The notes under the pieces were generated by a model. That model made no database searches. It saw only the letters and a list, made by a program, of their open reading frames with translations, and had not been told where the DNA came from. DNA of 64,000 nt. It comes from JASHPR01 sp963739645. Lineage in GTDB: Bacteria; Actinomycetota; Actinomycetes; Streptosporangiales; Streptosporangiaceae. The stretch covers positions 62,001 through 126,000 of the forward strand of contig CAVUBM010000086.1 in NCBI GenBank assembly GCA_963739645.1. The letters run 5' to 3'. This document shows positions 37,473 to 47,477 of this stretch, piece after piece; position 1 is the first letter of the stretch, and every line of letters begins with the position of its first letter. The position numbers and the translations under genes were made by a program.

Positions 37473-37868
37473 CTACTCCTCGGCGGAGATGAGCTCCTGG
37501 TAGTCGGCGGCGGACATCAGGCCGGGCGGTTGCTCGCCGTCGGCCACGGACAGGGCGACCTTGAACAGCCAGCCCGCCCCGTACGGATCGGAGTTGACCA
37601 GGCCGGGGTTCTCGTCGATCTCGGGGTTGACCTCGGTCACCTCACCGTCCACGGGGGCGAAGATGTCGCTGACCGACTTGGTGGACTCAACCTCGCCGCA
37701 GGGCTCACCCGCCGTCACCTTGGTCCCCGGGGTCGGCACCGACACGTAGACCACGTCGCCGAGCGCGTGCTGGGCGTGGTCGGTGATGCCGACCGAGGCG
37801 GTGGACCCCGTGATGGCCACCCACTCATGCTCGCGGGTGTAGTGCAACTCGTCGGGAACAGCGGTCAT
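37473..37868 (-). CDS. gcvH: Glycine cleavage system H protein
   Basis: The lipoyl carrier of the glycine cleavage complex, 131 aa. YTREHEWV, GITDHAQHALGDVVYV, the lipoylated Lys in ESTKSVSDIFAP and GWLFKVAL are all present. GAGAGGGCGCC precedes the ATG. It is cotranscribed with gcvT, 38 bp upstream. Confidence 0.96.
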   Translation of the reverse strand: MTAVPDELHYTREHEWVAITGSTASVGITDHAQHALGDVVYVSVPTPGTKVTAGEPCGEVESTKSVSDIFAPVDGEVTEVNPEIDENPGLVNSDPYGAGWLFKVALSVADGEQPPGLMSAADYQELISAEE

Positions 37869-37906
37869 GGCGCCCTCTCCTCTGCGCGATGAGTGTGGCC
37901 GGCCGG

Positions 37907-39037
37907 TCAGGCCGGCCGGTGGTAGAACGGCAGCGGCACCGCCACAGCAGGCTCGGCGCTGCCCCTGACGTCGACAGCGAGCCTGCCGTGCGCACCGTCC
38001 GGCCCGGCCTGGCGGGCCTGGCGCATCACGTCGGCCTCAACGTACGCCATCGCGATCGGCTGGCCGAGAGTCGGGGACGGAGCCCCGCTGGTCACCTCTC
38101 CGCTGACGGCACCGTCCCAGAGCACGCTGTACCCGTGCCTGGGCACCCGCCGGGACTGGACGACCAGCCCGGTGAGCTCGCGTACCGGCTCGGTCTCGGC
38201 CCGCTTGGCCAGGGCGGAGCGGCCCACGAAGTCCCCGGGCTTGTCCAGTCTGACCACCCGGCCCAGGCCCGCGTCGAACGGCGTGAGGCCGGGCCCGAGC
38301 TCGTTGCCGTAGAGCGGCATCCCGGCCTCCAGGCGCAGCGTGTCACGCGCGGCCAGGCCCGCGGGGACCAGCCCGTCCGCCGCGCCCGCGGCAGTGAGCG
38401 CGGCCCAGATCGCCTCGGCGTCCTGCGGGCGCGTGAACAGCTCGAAGCCGTCCTCGCCGGTGTAGCCGGTGCGGGCGAGCAGGATCTCGTGGCCCGCGAC
38501 GGCCGCGGGGTAGCCCGCGTAGTACTTCACCGCGGTGAGATCGGCATCGGTGAGCGGGTCGAGGATGCGGGCTGCGTTCGGGCCCTGGAGGGCAATCAGG
38601 GCGTAGTCGGCAGTCCGGTCGGTGACCTTCACGTCCCCGCTGGCCCGGTCGGTGAGCGCCTGGAACACGACGTCGGTGTTGGCCGCGTTCGCCACGACCA
38701 GGAACTCGCCGTCCGCGAGCCGGTACACGATCAGGTCGTCGAGGATCCCGCCGTCCGGCGCGCAGATCATCGTGTACCTGGCCCGGCCCGGGGCCAGCGC
38801 GGACGGCTGCCCGGTCAGCGCGTAGTCCAGCGCGGCCGCCGCGTCCGGCCCGGTGACCATGATCTCGCCCATGTGCGAGAGGTCGAAGAGCCCGGCCGCC
38901 GTGCGCACCGCGTTGTGCTCGGCGGTCTCGCTGCCGTAGCGCAGCGGCATCAGCCACCCGGCGAAGCCGGTCAGCGTCGCGCCGAGGCTCTCGTGCACAC
39001 CGGTCAGCGGCGTGCGCCGCAACTGCGGGTCTGTCAT
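37907..39037 (-). CDS. gcvT: Glycine cleavage system aminomethyltransferase (T protein)
   Basis: Transfers the aminomethyl carbon to tetrahydrofolate. From ATG 39037 (MTDPQLRR) it is 376 aa. FAGWLMPLRYGSETAEHNAVR, LFDLSHMGEI, ARTGYTGEDGFELF and ARDTLRLEAGMPLYG are classic GcvT segments. I chose ATG 39037 over the frame start at 39064 because it fits homologues. No glycine riboswitch was found in the ~200 bp upstream. gcvP is not in the window. Confidence 0.95.
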   Translation of the reverse strand: MTDPQLRRTPLTGVHESLGATLTGFAGWLMPLRYGSETAEHNAVRTAAGLFDLSHMGEIMVTGPDAAAALDYALTGQPSALAPGRARYTMICAPDGGILDDLIVYRLADGEFLVVANAANTDVVFQALTDRASGDVKVTDRTADYALIALQGPNAARILDPLTDADLTAVKYYAGYPAAVAGHEILLARTGYTGEDGFELFTRPQDAEAIWAALTAAGAADGLVPAGLAARDTLRLEAGMPLYGNELGPGLTPFDAGLGRVVRLDKPGDFVGRSALAKRAETEPVRELTGLVVQSRRVPRHGYSVLWDGAVSGEVTSGAPSPTLGQPIAMAYVEADVMRQARQAGPDGAHGRLAVDVRGSAEPAVAVPLPFYHRPA

Positions 39038-39249
39038 TGCGCGCTCCATCGGGCCCGGCGGCACGTGTCGGAATCACCTGGTCAGGCAGAACGCTGCCGA
39101 CGGTGGCCAGCGATGAGGGCGCGGCGGCGTCGGCGCGATCCGGCTGGGGGCTAGCCTACCCAGCCCGCCGGCGGATCCGGCTAGCCCCGATACCGACATC
39201 GCCAGCGTCACCATCGGGGACAGCTCCACCTAGGTTATGGATATTGAGG

Positions 39250-41849
39250 CTAGGGCAGGATCTCGACGTACCCGTCCGTTCCGTGCACGCGGATCCGCTG
39301 CCCGTCCCGGATCAGCCGGGTGGCGTGCTCCACGCCCACGACGGCCGGCAGGCCGTACTCCCGCGCGATCACCGCGCCGTGGGTCATCAGGCCGCCGACC
39401 TCCGTCACCAGGCCCGCGATCGCGACGAACAGGGGCGACCAGCTGGGGTCCGTGTAGGCCGTGACCAGGATGTCGCCCGCTTCGAGATCGGCCTCCGCCA
39501 TGTCGAGGATGACGCGGGCCCGCCCCTCGATGGTCCCGGCGGAGACCGGCAGGCCGACCAGCGCACCGGCCGGCACGTCGTCGCGTCGGTACGCCCCGGC
39601 GATGACCTCGCCATCCGACGTGAGCACCCGGGGCGGCGTGAGCGCTTGATACGACCTGAACGCGTCCTTGCGCTCGTGGATGAGCTGGTCATCCACCTGG
39701 TTCGTGCGCACGACGTCGTGGAGCTCCTGGAACGTGAGGTAGAAGATGTCCTCCTTCTCACGAAGCACGCCGGCCTGCACGAGGCGCTCGGCCTCTTCCA
39801 GCAGGGCCTGCTTGTAGACGAAGTAGCGGCTGACCATGCCGTACTTCGGATACTCCCGGTACCCGATGAAGGTCCGGACCCGGTCGATCATCCGCTTGGT
39901 CTCTTCGGCCTTCCGCTCCCCGTCCGGCAGGGCCCGCAAGCGCTCCAGCACCTCCTGTTCCTTCGCCCACGCCTCCTGCCGCCCTTGCTCGAAGCGCCGC
40001 TCGCCGGCGCCCGGCTCGAAGTTCTTGATGTTGCCGAGGATCACGGGCACGAGCGTGGTGGGGCGTTCGCTCCAGCGCGGCCTGCGTGATGTCGATCTCG
40101 CCGACGCAGCGCATGCCGTACTTGTCGAGGTAGGCCTCGATGGCGTCGCGCGCTTCCCGCCCGCCCGCGAGCTCGGCCAGCTCGTCCAGGAAGCCCTCGT
40201 CCTCGACGTGCTGCAGGAACGCCACCACCTCCGGATGCGGGCGGATCACGTCCGCGACGTCGAGGAGCGCCAGCCCCATCTCCGACGTGACGTTGTGGGG
40301 GACGGACTGCGTGAGCGTGTCGGCCGCGTTCTTCTCGCCCAGCCACGCCTGCAGCTGCTCGTTGAGCCACCACGTGGCCTCCATCGCCGCCATGAACACC
40401 TGATGGCTCCGCGGATCGAACAGGATCCGCTTCAGCTCCTGGATGTCCGCCAGGATGAAGTCGAGCAGCGCCGGTCCGGACTTCGTCCGGATGTCGCGCT
40501 TCAAGGCGGCGATGGAGGCCTGGCTGCGCTCGATCAGCTCGGTGACGATGGCCGGATCGGTCTCGATCGGGGCTGGCGCGCCGCCAGCCGGCGGCCCGCC
40601 GGGACCCTCGTCCGGGAGCGACGGGATGAAGTCGCCGCGGTCGAGGACGGTCTGCAGCGCGTCCCCGATCAGCGGATCGGATCTCCCCAGGACCTCCAGG
40701 AGGCCGGCGCGGCTCGCCGGCGAGGCCAGGCGTCTGGGTGACGTCGACGAACAGCCTCCCGCCGGCCTCGTGCATCGGCGCGGAGGGTCGTCAGCTGCCA
40801 GACAGGAGAGCCCGAGGGGCTTCATGGGGTCGGTCATCATCTGCTGATGACCGACGGAGACGTAGACGTGGTTCTCTCGCGTCGCCGGCCTCGGGGATGG
40901 GGAACAGCGTGGTGATCGGCCGGCTCTGGACGATCTGGAAGCCATCGTCGACCAGGCACCATTCGATGTCCTGGGGGCGGCCGAAGTGCGCTTCGATCCG
41001 CCGGCCCAGCTGCGCGAGCCGCACGACCTGCGCATCCGTCAGCGCCGGCTGCTCCTGCCGCTCCGGGTCGATCGCCTGTTCCTGCGTCCCGCCCGCCGGC
41101 GGGGCGTGGATGGCGAGCTGCTTGGCGGCGACCGCCTTGGCGACGACCTCGCCGTCGCGCACCTTGTAGACGTCCGCGTTCACCAGGCCGGAGACCAGGG
41201 CCTCGCCGAGGCCGAAGCTGGCCTCCACGGAGGCGACCTTCCGGTTGCCCGTGACGGGGTCGGCCGTGAACAGGATGCCGGCCGCCTGCGGGAAGACCAT
41301 CTGCTGCACGACCACGGCCATGTGGACCTTCCGGTGGTCGAAGCCGTTCCGCAGGCGGTAGGTCACGGCCCGCTCGGTGAACAGCGAGGCCCAGCACCGG
41401 CTGACGTGCTGGAGGATCGCCGCCGGCCCCACGACGTTCAGGTACGTGTCCTGCTGGCCGGCGAAGGAGGCCGTCGGCAGGTCCTCCGCCGTCGCGCTCG
41501 ATCGGACGGCGTAGGCGGCTTGCTCGCCGAGCCGGGCGAGCGCGCGGGTGATCGCCGCCGCCAGATCGTCGGGGATGGCGATCCCTTCGAGGGTCCGGCG
41601 GATCTCCGCGCTGAGCGTGCGGATCGCCTCCCGGTCGTCCGGGTTCAGGCGCGACAGCCGATCGAGCCGATCGTCGATCGACGGCGCTTCCGCCATGATC
41701 CGCCGGAAGGCGTCCGTCGTCACGCAGAAGCCAGCCGGCACGCGGATGCCTTCGATCCGCGAAAGCTCCCCCAGGTGCGCGCCCTTGCCGCCGACGACCG
41801 CGACCTGCGTCTGGTCGATCTCCTGGAAACCCAGCACGTAGCTGCCCAT
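39250..41849 (-). CDS. Rifamycin phosphotransferase, frameshifted
   Basis: A dikinase-type enzyme (~865 aa) that inactivates rifamycins by phosphorylation using ATP. The ATP-grasp domain starts GFQEIDQTQVAVVGGKGAHLGEL, with RSSATAEDLPTASFAGQQDTYLN. The middle rifamycin-binding part includes YGMVSRYFVYKQALLEEAERL and DDQLIHERKDAFRSYQAL. The swivelling domain carries the catalytic His in GGLMTHGAVIAREYGLPAV. The linker from PEP synthases is absent, as expected for this family. Indels lie near 40870, 40785, 40735 and 40050. The RAE palindrome seen upstream of some rifamycin genes was not found. It may be intrinsic resistance. Confidence 0.9.
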
Positions 41850-42055
41850 CCGTCCACCTTCCCTTCAGCCCCTCGGACCGCTCTCATTCGTAGCACTTTC
41901 GCCGGGTCAGGGCGTGAGGCTCCCATCCGGGTGAAAGATCTGGGCTAGGCGGCGGCTAGCCCGCACGCACCTCGCGTGATCCCGGCCGCCCGGCCCGTGG
42001 TGCCTGGTGCCTGGCGCCGTGGTGCCTGCGTGACGGGTGTGTGATAGTCGGTGCC

Positions 42056-42334
42056 ATGGAACTGCTTACCGAGGATGAGATCGCCGGCCGGATGAGCGGC
42101 GCGCGGGGCTGGGAGCGCGACGGCGGCAGCATCAGCACCGCGGTTACGCGGAGTGACTTCAAGGACGCCCTGCTCTTCACCGGGGCCGTGGCCTACCTGG
42201 CCGAGCAGGCCAGCCACCATCCGGACATCCTGATCCAGTGGAACAAGGTGACGCTGACCCTGTCGACGCATTCGGCCGGCGGCCTGACCGCGGCCGACTT
42301 CGACCTGGCCGCGAAGATCAGCGCGCTCGGCTGA
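42056..42334 (+). CDS. phhB: Pterin-4a-carbinolamine dehydratase
   Basis: A 92-aa PCD/DCoH protein that recycles carbinolamine pterin from aromatic amino acid hydroxylases. The active-site motif ASHHPDILIQWNKVTLTLSTH is complete, ending GGLTAADFDLAAKI. ATG 42056. Intact frame. Confidence 0.93.
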   Translation: MELLTEDEIAGRMSGARGWERDGGSISTAVTRSDFKDALLFTGAVAYLAEQASHHPDILIQWNKVTLTLSTHSAGGLTAADFDLAAKISALG

Positions 42335-42831
42335 CGTCAGCCTGGCCTTCGCCCGTGGACGGCGCCACGCCCCCGGGTGGCGCCGCCCACAGGACGAAGA
42401 TCCCCCTCCGCTCGTCGCGACTCTCGTCCGTCGGCGTGTGACGACGGCCTCCGGCGATCACGCCGGTGCGCGTCTGGCCGAGCCGTCCCCGCCGGGCCTT
42501 ACGGCCCCGGACGAAGGTCCCCCTCCGCGACGTGCGGTTCCCCCGAAACCCGCTGCGGCGCCGTCCCCCTAGCCCGGTCAACCGGGCCCGTGCGCCGCGC
42601 GGGGTTCTAGTTATACACGTTGTGCTGAGTCGACTACAGCTAGTTACGAGATTGCGCTCGGCCGGAAGCTGTCGGTGACCGGGAAGCGGTCCCGCAGGCG
42701 GCCGAGGAACGCCAGGAACCCGGGTGGCCGGGTAGTTGACGCTGAGCACCACCGCACGATGCCCTCCCGTGGCTGCTGGGTGCCGGGCGCCTGATGGTCG
42801 GCGCAGGTGGCAGGGCGTCTATGGTTGCACT
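42335..42831. other. Intergenic region with a 19-bp repeat pair and a small coding remnant
   Basis: A direct repeat GACGAAGATCCCCCTCCGC (42393-42411) recurs at 42510-42528 with one mismatch. A less GC-rich patch lies at 42605-42650. On the minus strand, 42647-42770 encodes in two frames VVLSVNYPATR and FLAFLGRLRDRFPVTDSFRP before a stop, which looks like the end of a lost gene I do not recognise. Confidence 0.45.
42820..42825 (+). promoter_or_regulatory. -10 hexamer TATGGT of leaderless gntR
   Basis: TATGGT ends 6 nt before ATG 42832; no Shine-Dalgarno. Confidence 0.6.
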
Positions 42832-43605
42832 ATGGGCGCCCAACAGGCCGACGCCGGGGTCCGCAGGGGGATCGACAACGGCCGGACGATCCGCGATTCG
42901 GTGGAACGCAAGATCAGTGAGCTGATCGCCTCCGGAGAGCTGGACGAGGACGGGCGGCTGCCCACCGAGCGGGAGCTCGCGGCTCAGCTGGGGGTCAGCC
43001 GGACGACCGTGCGGCAGGTGCTCGACCGCCTGGAGCACGCGGGGTCCGTGCACCGCCGCCGGGGCCGCAGCGGCGGCACCTTCGCCACCCGCAGGCGCGT
43101 GGACATCGACTTCGGCTACCTGGCGGGCATTCCGGCCTACCTGCGGGCGCAGGGGTTCCGGCCGGGCGCTCACGTGGTTTCAGCGCGGATCATCCCGGCC
43201 GACCAGGCCACGGCGGACGCGCTGGGCATCACGGCCGGCGCGCTGGTGTATGAGGTCGTCCGGGTCCGGCTGGCCGATGAGGTCCGGATCTCCCTGGAGC
43301 ACGTGCGGATTCCTGTCACGCTCGCGCCGGACCTGCTGGCCCAGCCGCTGGACGACAGTATCTACGACCTGCTGGGCCAGCAGTACGGGGTGGTCTGCGT
43401 CAAGGCGGTCGAGCGGATGGTCGCGGTGCTGGCCGACGACGACCAGTCCAGCCTGCTCGGCATCAAGGTGGGGGATCCGCTGATAGCGATCGAGCGCGTC
43501 ACCTACGACGCCGACGGGAAGCCGGTCGAGTACTCCACCGACCTGTTCTGCGGGGACAGGACCCGCGTGATCGCCTACGCCTACGACGCAGCTGGCATGG
43601 GGTAA
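42832..43605 (+). CDS. GntR/HutC-type regulator with UTRA domain
   Basis: 257 aa. The winged HTH contains LPTERELAAQLGVSRTTVRQVLDRLEHAGSV, split in helices 2-3, and the wing RRRGRSGGTF. The UTRA ligand domain contains ARIIPADQATADALGI, YEVVRVRLAD, SLEHVRIP and GKPVEYSTDLFCGDR. It converges on and overlaps by 25 bp the FAD oxidase gene, which is its likely target. The effector is probably a small amine or amino acid; this is inferred. Confidence 0.92.
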   Translation: MGAQQADAGVRRGIDNGRTIRDSVERKISELIASGELDEDGRLPTERELAAQLGVSRTTVRQVLDRLEHAGSVHRRRGRSGGTFATRRRVDIDFGYLAGIPAYLRAQGFRPGAHVVSARIIPADQATADALGITAGALVYEVVRVRLADEVRISLEHVRIPVTLAPDLLAQPLDDSIYDLLGQQYGVVCVKAVERMVAVLADDDQSSLLGIKVGDPLIAIERVTYDADGKPVEYSTDLFCGDRTRVIAYAYDAAGMG

Positions 43606-44810
43606 TACGTTTCGTAGACGGCCTGCGCCTCACGGCGAGCATCCTCGAACGACCAGGTCCGCGGCACGAACCGGTCCGGGCTGAGCGACCGCACGTACGG
43701 CGAAGGGTCGCCGCTCAGGCTCTCGGCCAGGTGCAGGGCCAGCCCGGCCGACCCGGACACGCCGTGCGCGTTGCACCCGGCCGCGAGCACCAGGCCGCGC
43801 ACCGCGCTCACCGGGCCCACGATGAACCGCCCGTCCGGGCTGAACGCCGGCCAGCCCTGGAAGGTCGCGGCGACACCCGCCCCGGCCAGCGCCGGGGCGA
43901 ACTCGGTCAGGCTGGCGGCGAACCCGCCGAGCACGTCCCAGTCCGGCCGGGCGGGCAGCGCAGAGGTCACGCTCACCTCGCGCGGGTCGACGCTGGTGCC
44001 GTGGTTCTCGAAGCCGCCGCACAGCACCCGGTTGCTCTCCCCGCGCGCGTAGACCTGCACCTCGGGGATGCGCAGGCACGGCAGGCCGCCGTGCCAGCCG
44101 GGCACCGGCTCGGTGACGAAGTACTCGTGCAGCACCGGCACGATCGGCAGCTCGAGGCCGGCCAGCCGGGCCAGCGCCGCCGACCACGGGCCCGCCGCGA
44201 TGATGACCTGCTCGGTGCGGTACCGGCCGCCCTCGGTCGAGACCGAGCGCACCGCACCGCCCGCGACCTCGATGGCCGTGACCGCCGCGTTCGTCACGAC
44301 CGTGACCCCGAGGTCCCTGGCCGCCCGCACATAGGCGTTCACCAGGCTGTTCGGCTGCAGGTACCCGTCGGTCGGCGACCAGAGGGCGGCCTTAACCGAG
44401 CCGGTACGCTCCAGCACGGGGTAGATGCCGCGCAGCTGCGCGGGACTCAGGAACTCGACCGGCAGGCCGGTTACCGCGGCGGTGTCCGCGATCTGCTGCA
44501 GTTCCCGCACCGACGTCTCGGACAGGGCGAGCCGGACCGCGCCGCACTCCTTGAAGTCCATGGTGTAGCCGGTGTCCCGCTCGAACGTGCGGTAGATCTC
44601 GGTCGCCGCCATGGTCAGCCGGGCGCGCTCGACGGTGGGCCGGGCCTGCCCCACGAACCCGGCGGCCTGGCTGCTGGTCGCCTCGCACAGGCCGCCCCGC
44701 TCTAGCAGCTGGATGTCGCGGCGGCCGTCCCGGGCGAGGAAGTACGCCACCGCGGCGCCGATCGCGCCGCCGCCGACAATGGTGATCTCAGCATCACGAG
44801 GGCTGGACAC
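43581..44810 (-). CDS. FAD-dependent amine/sarcosine-type oxidoreductase (DAO family)
   Basis: 409 aa, intact. The FAD dinucleotide motif is ITIVGGGAIGAAVAYFLARDG, followed by SSQAAGFVGQARPTVERARLT and VIIAAGPWSAALARLAG. The C-terminal FAD motif is FIVGPVSAVRGLVLAAGCNAHG, split around a Gly turn. It resembles the N-terminal oxidase half of sarcosine/dimethylglycine dehydrogenases but lacks their folate-binding half. The neighbouring glycine cleavage genes suit demethylation of N-methylglycines, but this is only contextual. Confidence 0.87.
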   Translation of the reverse strand: MSSPRDAEITIVGGGAIGAAVAYFLARDGRRDIQLLERGGLCEATSSQAAGFVGQARPTVERARLTMAATEIYRTFERDTGYTMDFKECGAVRLALSETSVRELQQIADTAAVTGLPVEFLSPAQLRGIYPVLERTGSVKAALWSPTDGYLQPNSLVNAYVRAARDLGVTVVTNAAVTAIEVAGGAVRSVSTEGGRYRTEQVIIAAGPWSAALARLAGLELPIVPVLHEYFVTEPVPGWHGGLPCLRIPEVQVYARGESNRVLCGGFENHGTSVDPREVSVTSALPARPDWDVLGGFAASLTEFAPALAGAGVAATFQGWPAFSPDGRFIVGPVSAVRGLVLAAGCNAHGVSGSAGLALHLAESLSGDPSPYVRSLSPDRFVPRTWSFEDARREAQAVYETYYPMPAAS

Positions 44811-44897
44811 CGGCCGGCCACCCCCTTGCCTCAGCTACGCCGGATCTGGGTTACTTGGTACGCCCAAATGATAACGGGAGCCGCCGCGGGCCCCCGG

Positions 44898-45905
44898 TCA
44901 GCCGGCCGTGGGCAGCTCCCGCCGGTGGCCGCCCGCGAGTTCCTCGAGCGCGGCCCGGTCGATCTCGGCGGCGGTGGCTACCGCGATCCGGCACGGGGTG
45001 ACGGCGATCAGCGAGGAGGTGCGGGCGCCGCCTTCGAGGCTGGCCCGCTCGCCGAGCAGCGCACCGGGGCCGTATTCGGCCAGCCGCTCGCCGTCCCGTT
45101 CGACCCGCACCACCCCGTCCAGGACCAGGAAGATCTCGGTGCCGGGCTCGCCCTGGCGGACCAGCACGGTCCCGGCCTTGAGGCGGCGGATGCGCGGCTT
45201 GGCATCACCGTGCATGAGCTGCGCGGACAGGGCCCGCTCGAGCGCGGTCTCCACGGTGGTGACCAGGGCCGGGGAGTCCTGGTCGCCCCAGGGGGTGTGG
45301 CGGCCGAACGACCGGCGGTACCAGTCGCGGAAGTCGGTGAGCCCGGACTTGGCCGCGAGGCGGCCCGAGGCGTCGTAGACCCAGTGCCGGGGGAACCGGC
45401 TGGCCCCGGTCAGGCCGGACTCGGCGCGGCCGTCGGCGTGCAGGGTCAGCGCCAGGGTCGTCCACACCAGCGGCGCGTTCCATTGCACGTACGGGCGCCG
45501 CCGCACCCTGCGCGGCATCGGTATGCCGGTCCGGCCGCCCACGGTCTGCACGAACCTGACCCAGCCGTCCCCGCGTTCCGGTTCCCGGCGCAGGTCGGGC
45601 AGCGCGACCGCCGCGAAGCAGTGGTGCAGGGCGCCGAGCTGGATGGTGCTGGACCCGATCATGCCCCCGCCGTCGCCGTAGCCACAGCCGGTGACGCGGC
45701 CATGGTCATCAACGTCGATCCAGGCCCGCAGCCGGTTGGCGAACCGGAACCGGTCGGCGGCCCGCCATGCCTCCAGGTTGCCTAGAACGTCGGGCAGCGG
45801 CTCGTCGTAGTGGCCGATCCCGGCCTCGATCCCGAACTGGATCATGCCCTCGAAGGCCTCGGACGGGATCCAGGAGACCGAGGTGACAGAGCTTTCGTAG
45901 CGCAT
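44898..45905 (-). CDS. Cyclic nucleotide-binding domain protein
   Basis: 335 aa. The N-terminal ~230 residues are a conserved domain of unknown function (IGHYDEPLPDVL, GNLEAWRAADRFRFANRLRAWI, HHCFAAVALPDLR). The C-terminal ~90 residues form a cNMP-binding barrel: RRLKAGTVLVRQGEPGTEIF, VLDGVVRVER and the phosphate cassette GPGALLGERASLEGGARTSS, which keeps the Glu and Arg contacting cAMP. There is no DNA-binding domain. It may be an effector read out by cAMP, whose turnover could involve the Rv1339-like hydrolase at 15612. Confidence 0.83.
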   Translation of the reverse strand: MRYESSVTSVSWIPSEAFEGMIQFGIEAGIGHYDEPLPDVLGNLEAWRAADRFRFANRLRAWIDVDDHGRVTGCGYGDGGGMIGSSTIQLGALHHCFAAVALPDLRREPERGDGWVRFVQTVGGRTGIPMPRRVRRRPYVQWNAPLVWTTLALTLHADGRAESGLTGASRFPRHWVYDASGRLAAKSGLTDFRDWYRRSFGRHTPWGDQDSPALVTTVETALERALSAQLMHGDAKPRIRRLKAGTVLVRQGEPGTEIFLVLDGVVRVERDGERLAEYGPGALLGERASLEGGARTSSLIAVTPCRIAVATAAEIDRAALEELAGGHRRELPTAG

Positions 45906-46005
45906 GACCCTAGGCTCTCCCGGGCCGGCCGGGCCCTGCCAGGGTGCTGCCTGGCCGCTTCGCCTCGGCCTACCCCCCCGGGACGCGGGGAGGCCAGCCT
46001 CCAGG

Positions 46006-46225
46006 TCAGGTGCTGATGGCTCGCCGCATCACCGGGCGGTCGGGCTTGGGCCTGGCCACCACCTGGAAGCCGTGCCCGGCAAAGACGGCGGCCACCCCGG
46101 GGAACAGGTTGCGGGTGTGACCGGGCACGGCCGTGTCAGCCGGGTACGCCTCCAGGGCGGGGGCGCCGCCGGCGGCCGCCGCGGGCACGGCGGCCTCGAT
46201 CAGGGCCGCAGGTGTCGGTCCTGAG
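46006..46225 (-). pseudogene. GNAT acetyltransferase remnant (C-terminus only)
   Basis: The last ~70 residues of a GNAT protein: LIEAAVPAAAAGGAPALEAYP, TRNLFPGVAAVFAGHGFQVVA and the ending RPVMRRAIST with TGA 46006. The acetyl-CoA loop and the N-terminal half are absent; the sequence directly upstream is the end of the MetE-like gene. Confidence 0.65.
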
Positions 46226-46246
46226 CCGGGCGGCCGCCGGGGCCGT

Positions 46247-47309
46247 TCAGCCCGAGGCGATGATCTCGCGGTACCGGTCCAGCAGCACCGGGATATCGTC
46301 CCGGTCCACCCGGCCCATGCCGCATTCGGTGCAGATTCCCCAGTCGCGGCCGGCGCCGGGGCTGGCCGCCAGGGCCTCGTCGATGAGCCGCGTCTGCTCC
46401 TCGGTGGTGCCATCGGCCTGATCGGCCGGGTGATACGGCACCAGCGCGAAGTTGAGCTCGGTGGCCCGGTCGGCGGCGAGGTCGGCCAGGGGCGCGAAGT
46501 AACCCTGGTCACGCTGGTACTGCGGCACGGTGAACGACACGAAGCTCAGCGTGCGGTGCGCGGCCGCGGTGACCGCGTTCACCACCCGCACCTGCAGCGC
46601 GAGGGACTCCGGCTGCTTGAAGTGCGCGTGGCCGTAGTCGCCGTAACACAGGTGCATGCCCGCCGGGTATGTCGGCGGGCACCTGGTCCACGCAGCGGGC
46701 CAGCGCCGCGATGATCGCGTCGAAGGCCTCAGCGCCGCCGGGCCCGAACGCGTTCTCCAGCACGCCGAACTCCACCGCGACGTCCCACTGCACGGCCACC
46801 CGGTCGTGCGGGATCGCCGCGAGCAGCCGGTCCAGGTCGGCGAACATCGCCTGCTCGTAGGAGGGCAGCAGCGCCTGCCCCTGCTCGGGGACCACGTAGG
46901 CGTCGATCGACGCCATCGGTGTCGGGTACTGGACCTGGAACCGCACGTCCGCCGGGATCACGCCCTCGTCGCGCAGTGCCGAGAAGACCGCGTACGACTC
47001 CTGGTAGGCGTCGGCGTAGCCCAGATCGGGCCAGGTCATCTGGGCCGGGTCCACACCGTCGGCCAGCCGCAGCTGCGGCAGCTGCTCGTAGTCGCCGATC
47101 GCGACGTCCTCTATGGGCTGTGCCGGGACCAGGTTGGGTGACTGCATGAACTTCTGCATCTGGAAGAAGATCCAGTTGTTCCGGTCCCCGGTCTCCCCGT
47201 CCGGCACGCGCCGCAGGCCGGACGGAACCCGGGAGGCGATCTCCCGCAGCACCGACTCGGTATCGGCGAGATTGACGCTGCCATTGAAATGAGCGTGGGT
47301 TGGCGACAT
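46247..47309 (-). CDS. MetE/UROD-superfamily protein, one indel
   Basis: About 353 aa in the cobalamin-independent methionine synthase fold. The start THAHFNGSVNLADTESVLREI is family-typical; GLRRVPDGETGDRNNW and QVQYPTPMASIDAYV follow. After an indel near 46665 come HLCYGDYGHAHFKQPES and DWGICTECGMGRVD, with Cys residues that could bind zinc. ATG 47309 follows GGGGAG by 9 nt. It lacks the tandem N-terminal domain of true MetE, so it is more likely an uncharacterised methyl-transfer or decarboxylase-like protein. Confidence 0.8.
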
Positions 47310-47477
47310 TGGCACGGCTCCCCTTCTCGTGACTGCACCCGCAGCAGATCAGTACATGATGCCTGATCTGCACGATCGCCACGCTCATCGAACTCGATCT
47401 TCCGGCCGACCGACTGCGGACGCGGACGTTCGGACGAATACCATCGAGCATGCCCGCGGACCGGGAGGGATGAGGAG

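Noticed and set aside
39038..39249. Glycine riboswitch upstream of gcvT
   Set aside because: I looked on the minus strand for the conserved aptamer segments and found none.
41850..42000. Rifamycin-associated element upstream of the phosphotransferase
   Set aside because: The characteristic GC-rich palindrome was not present in this stretch.
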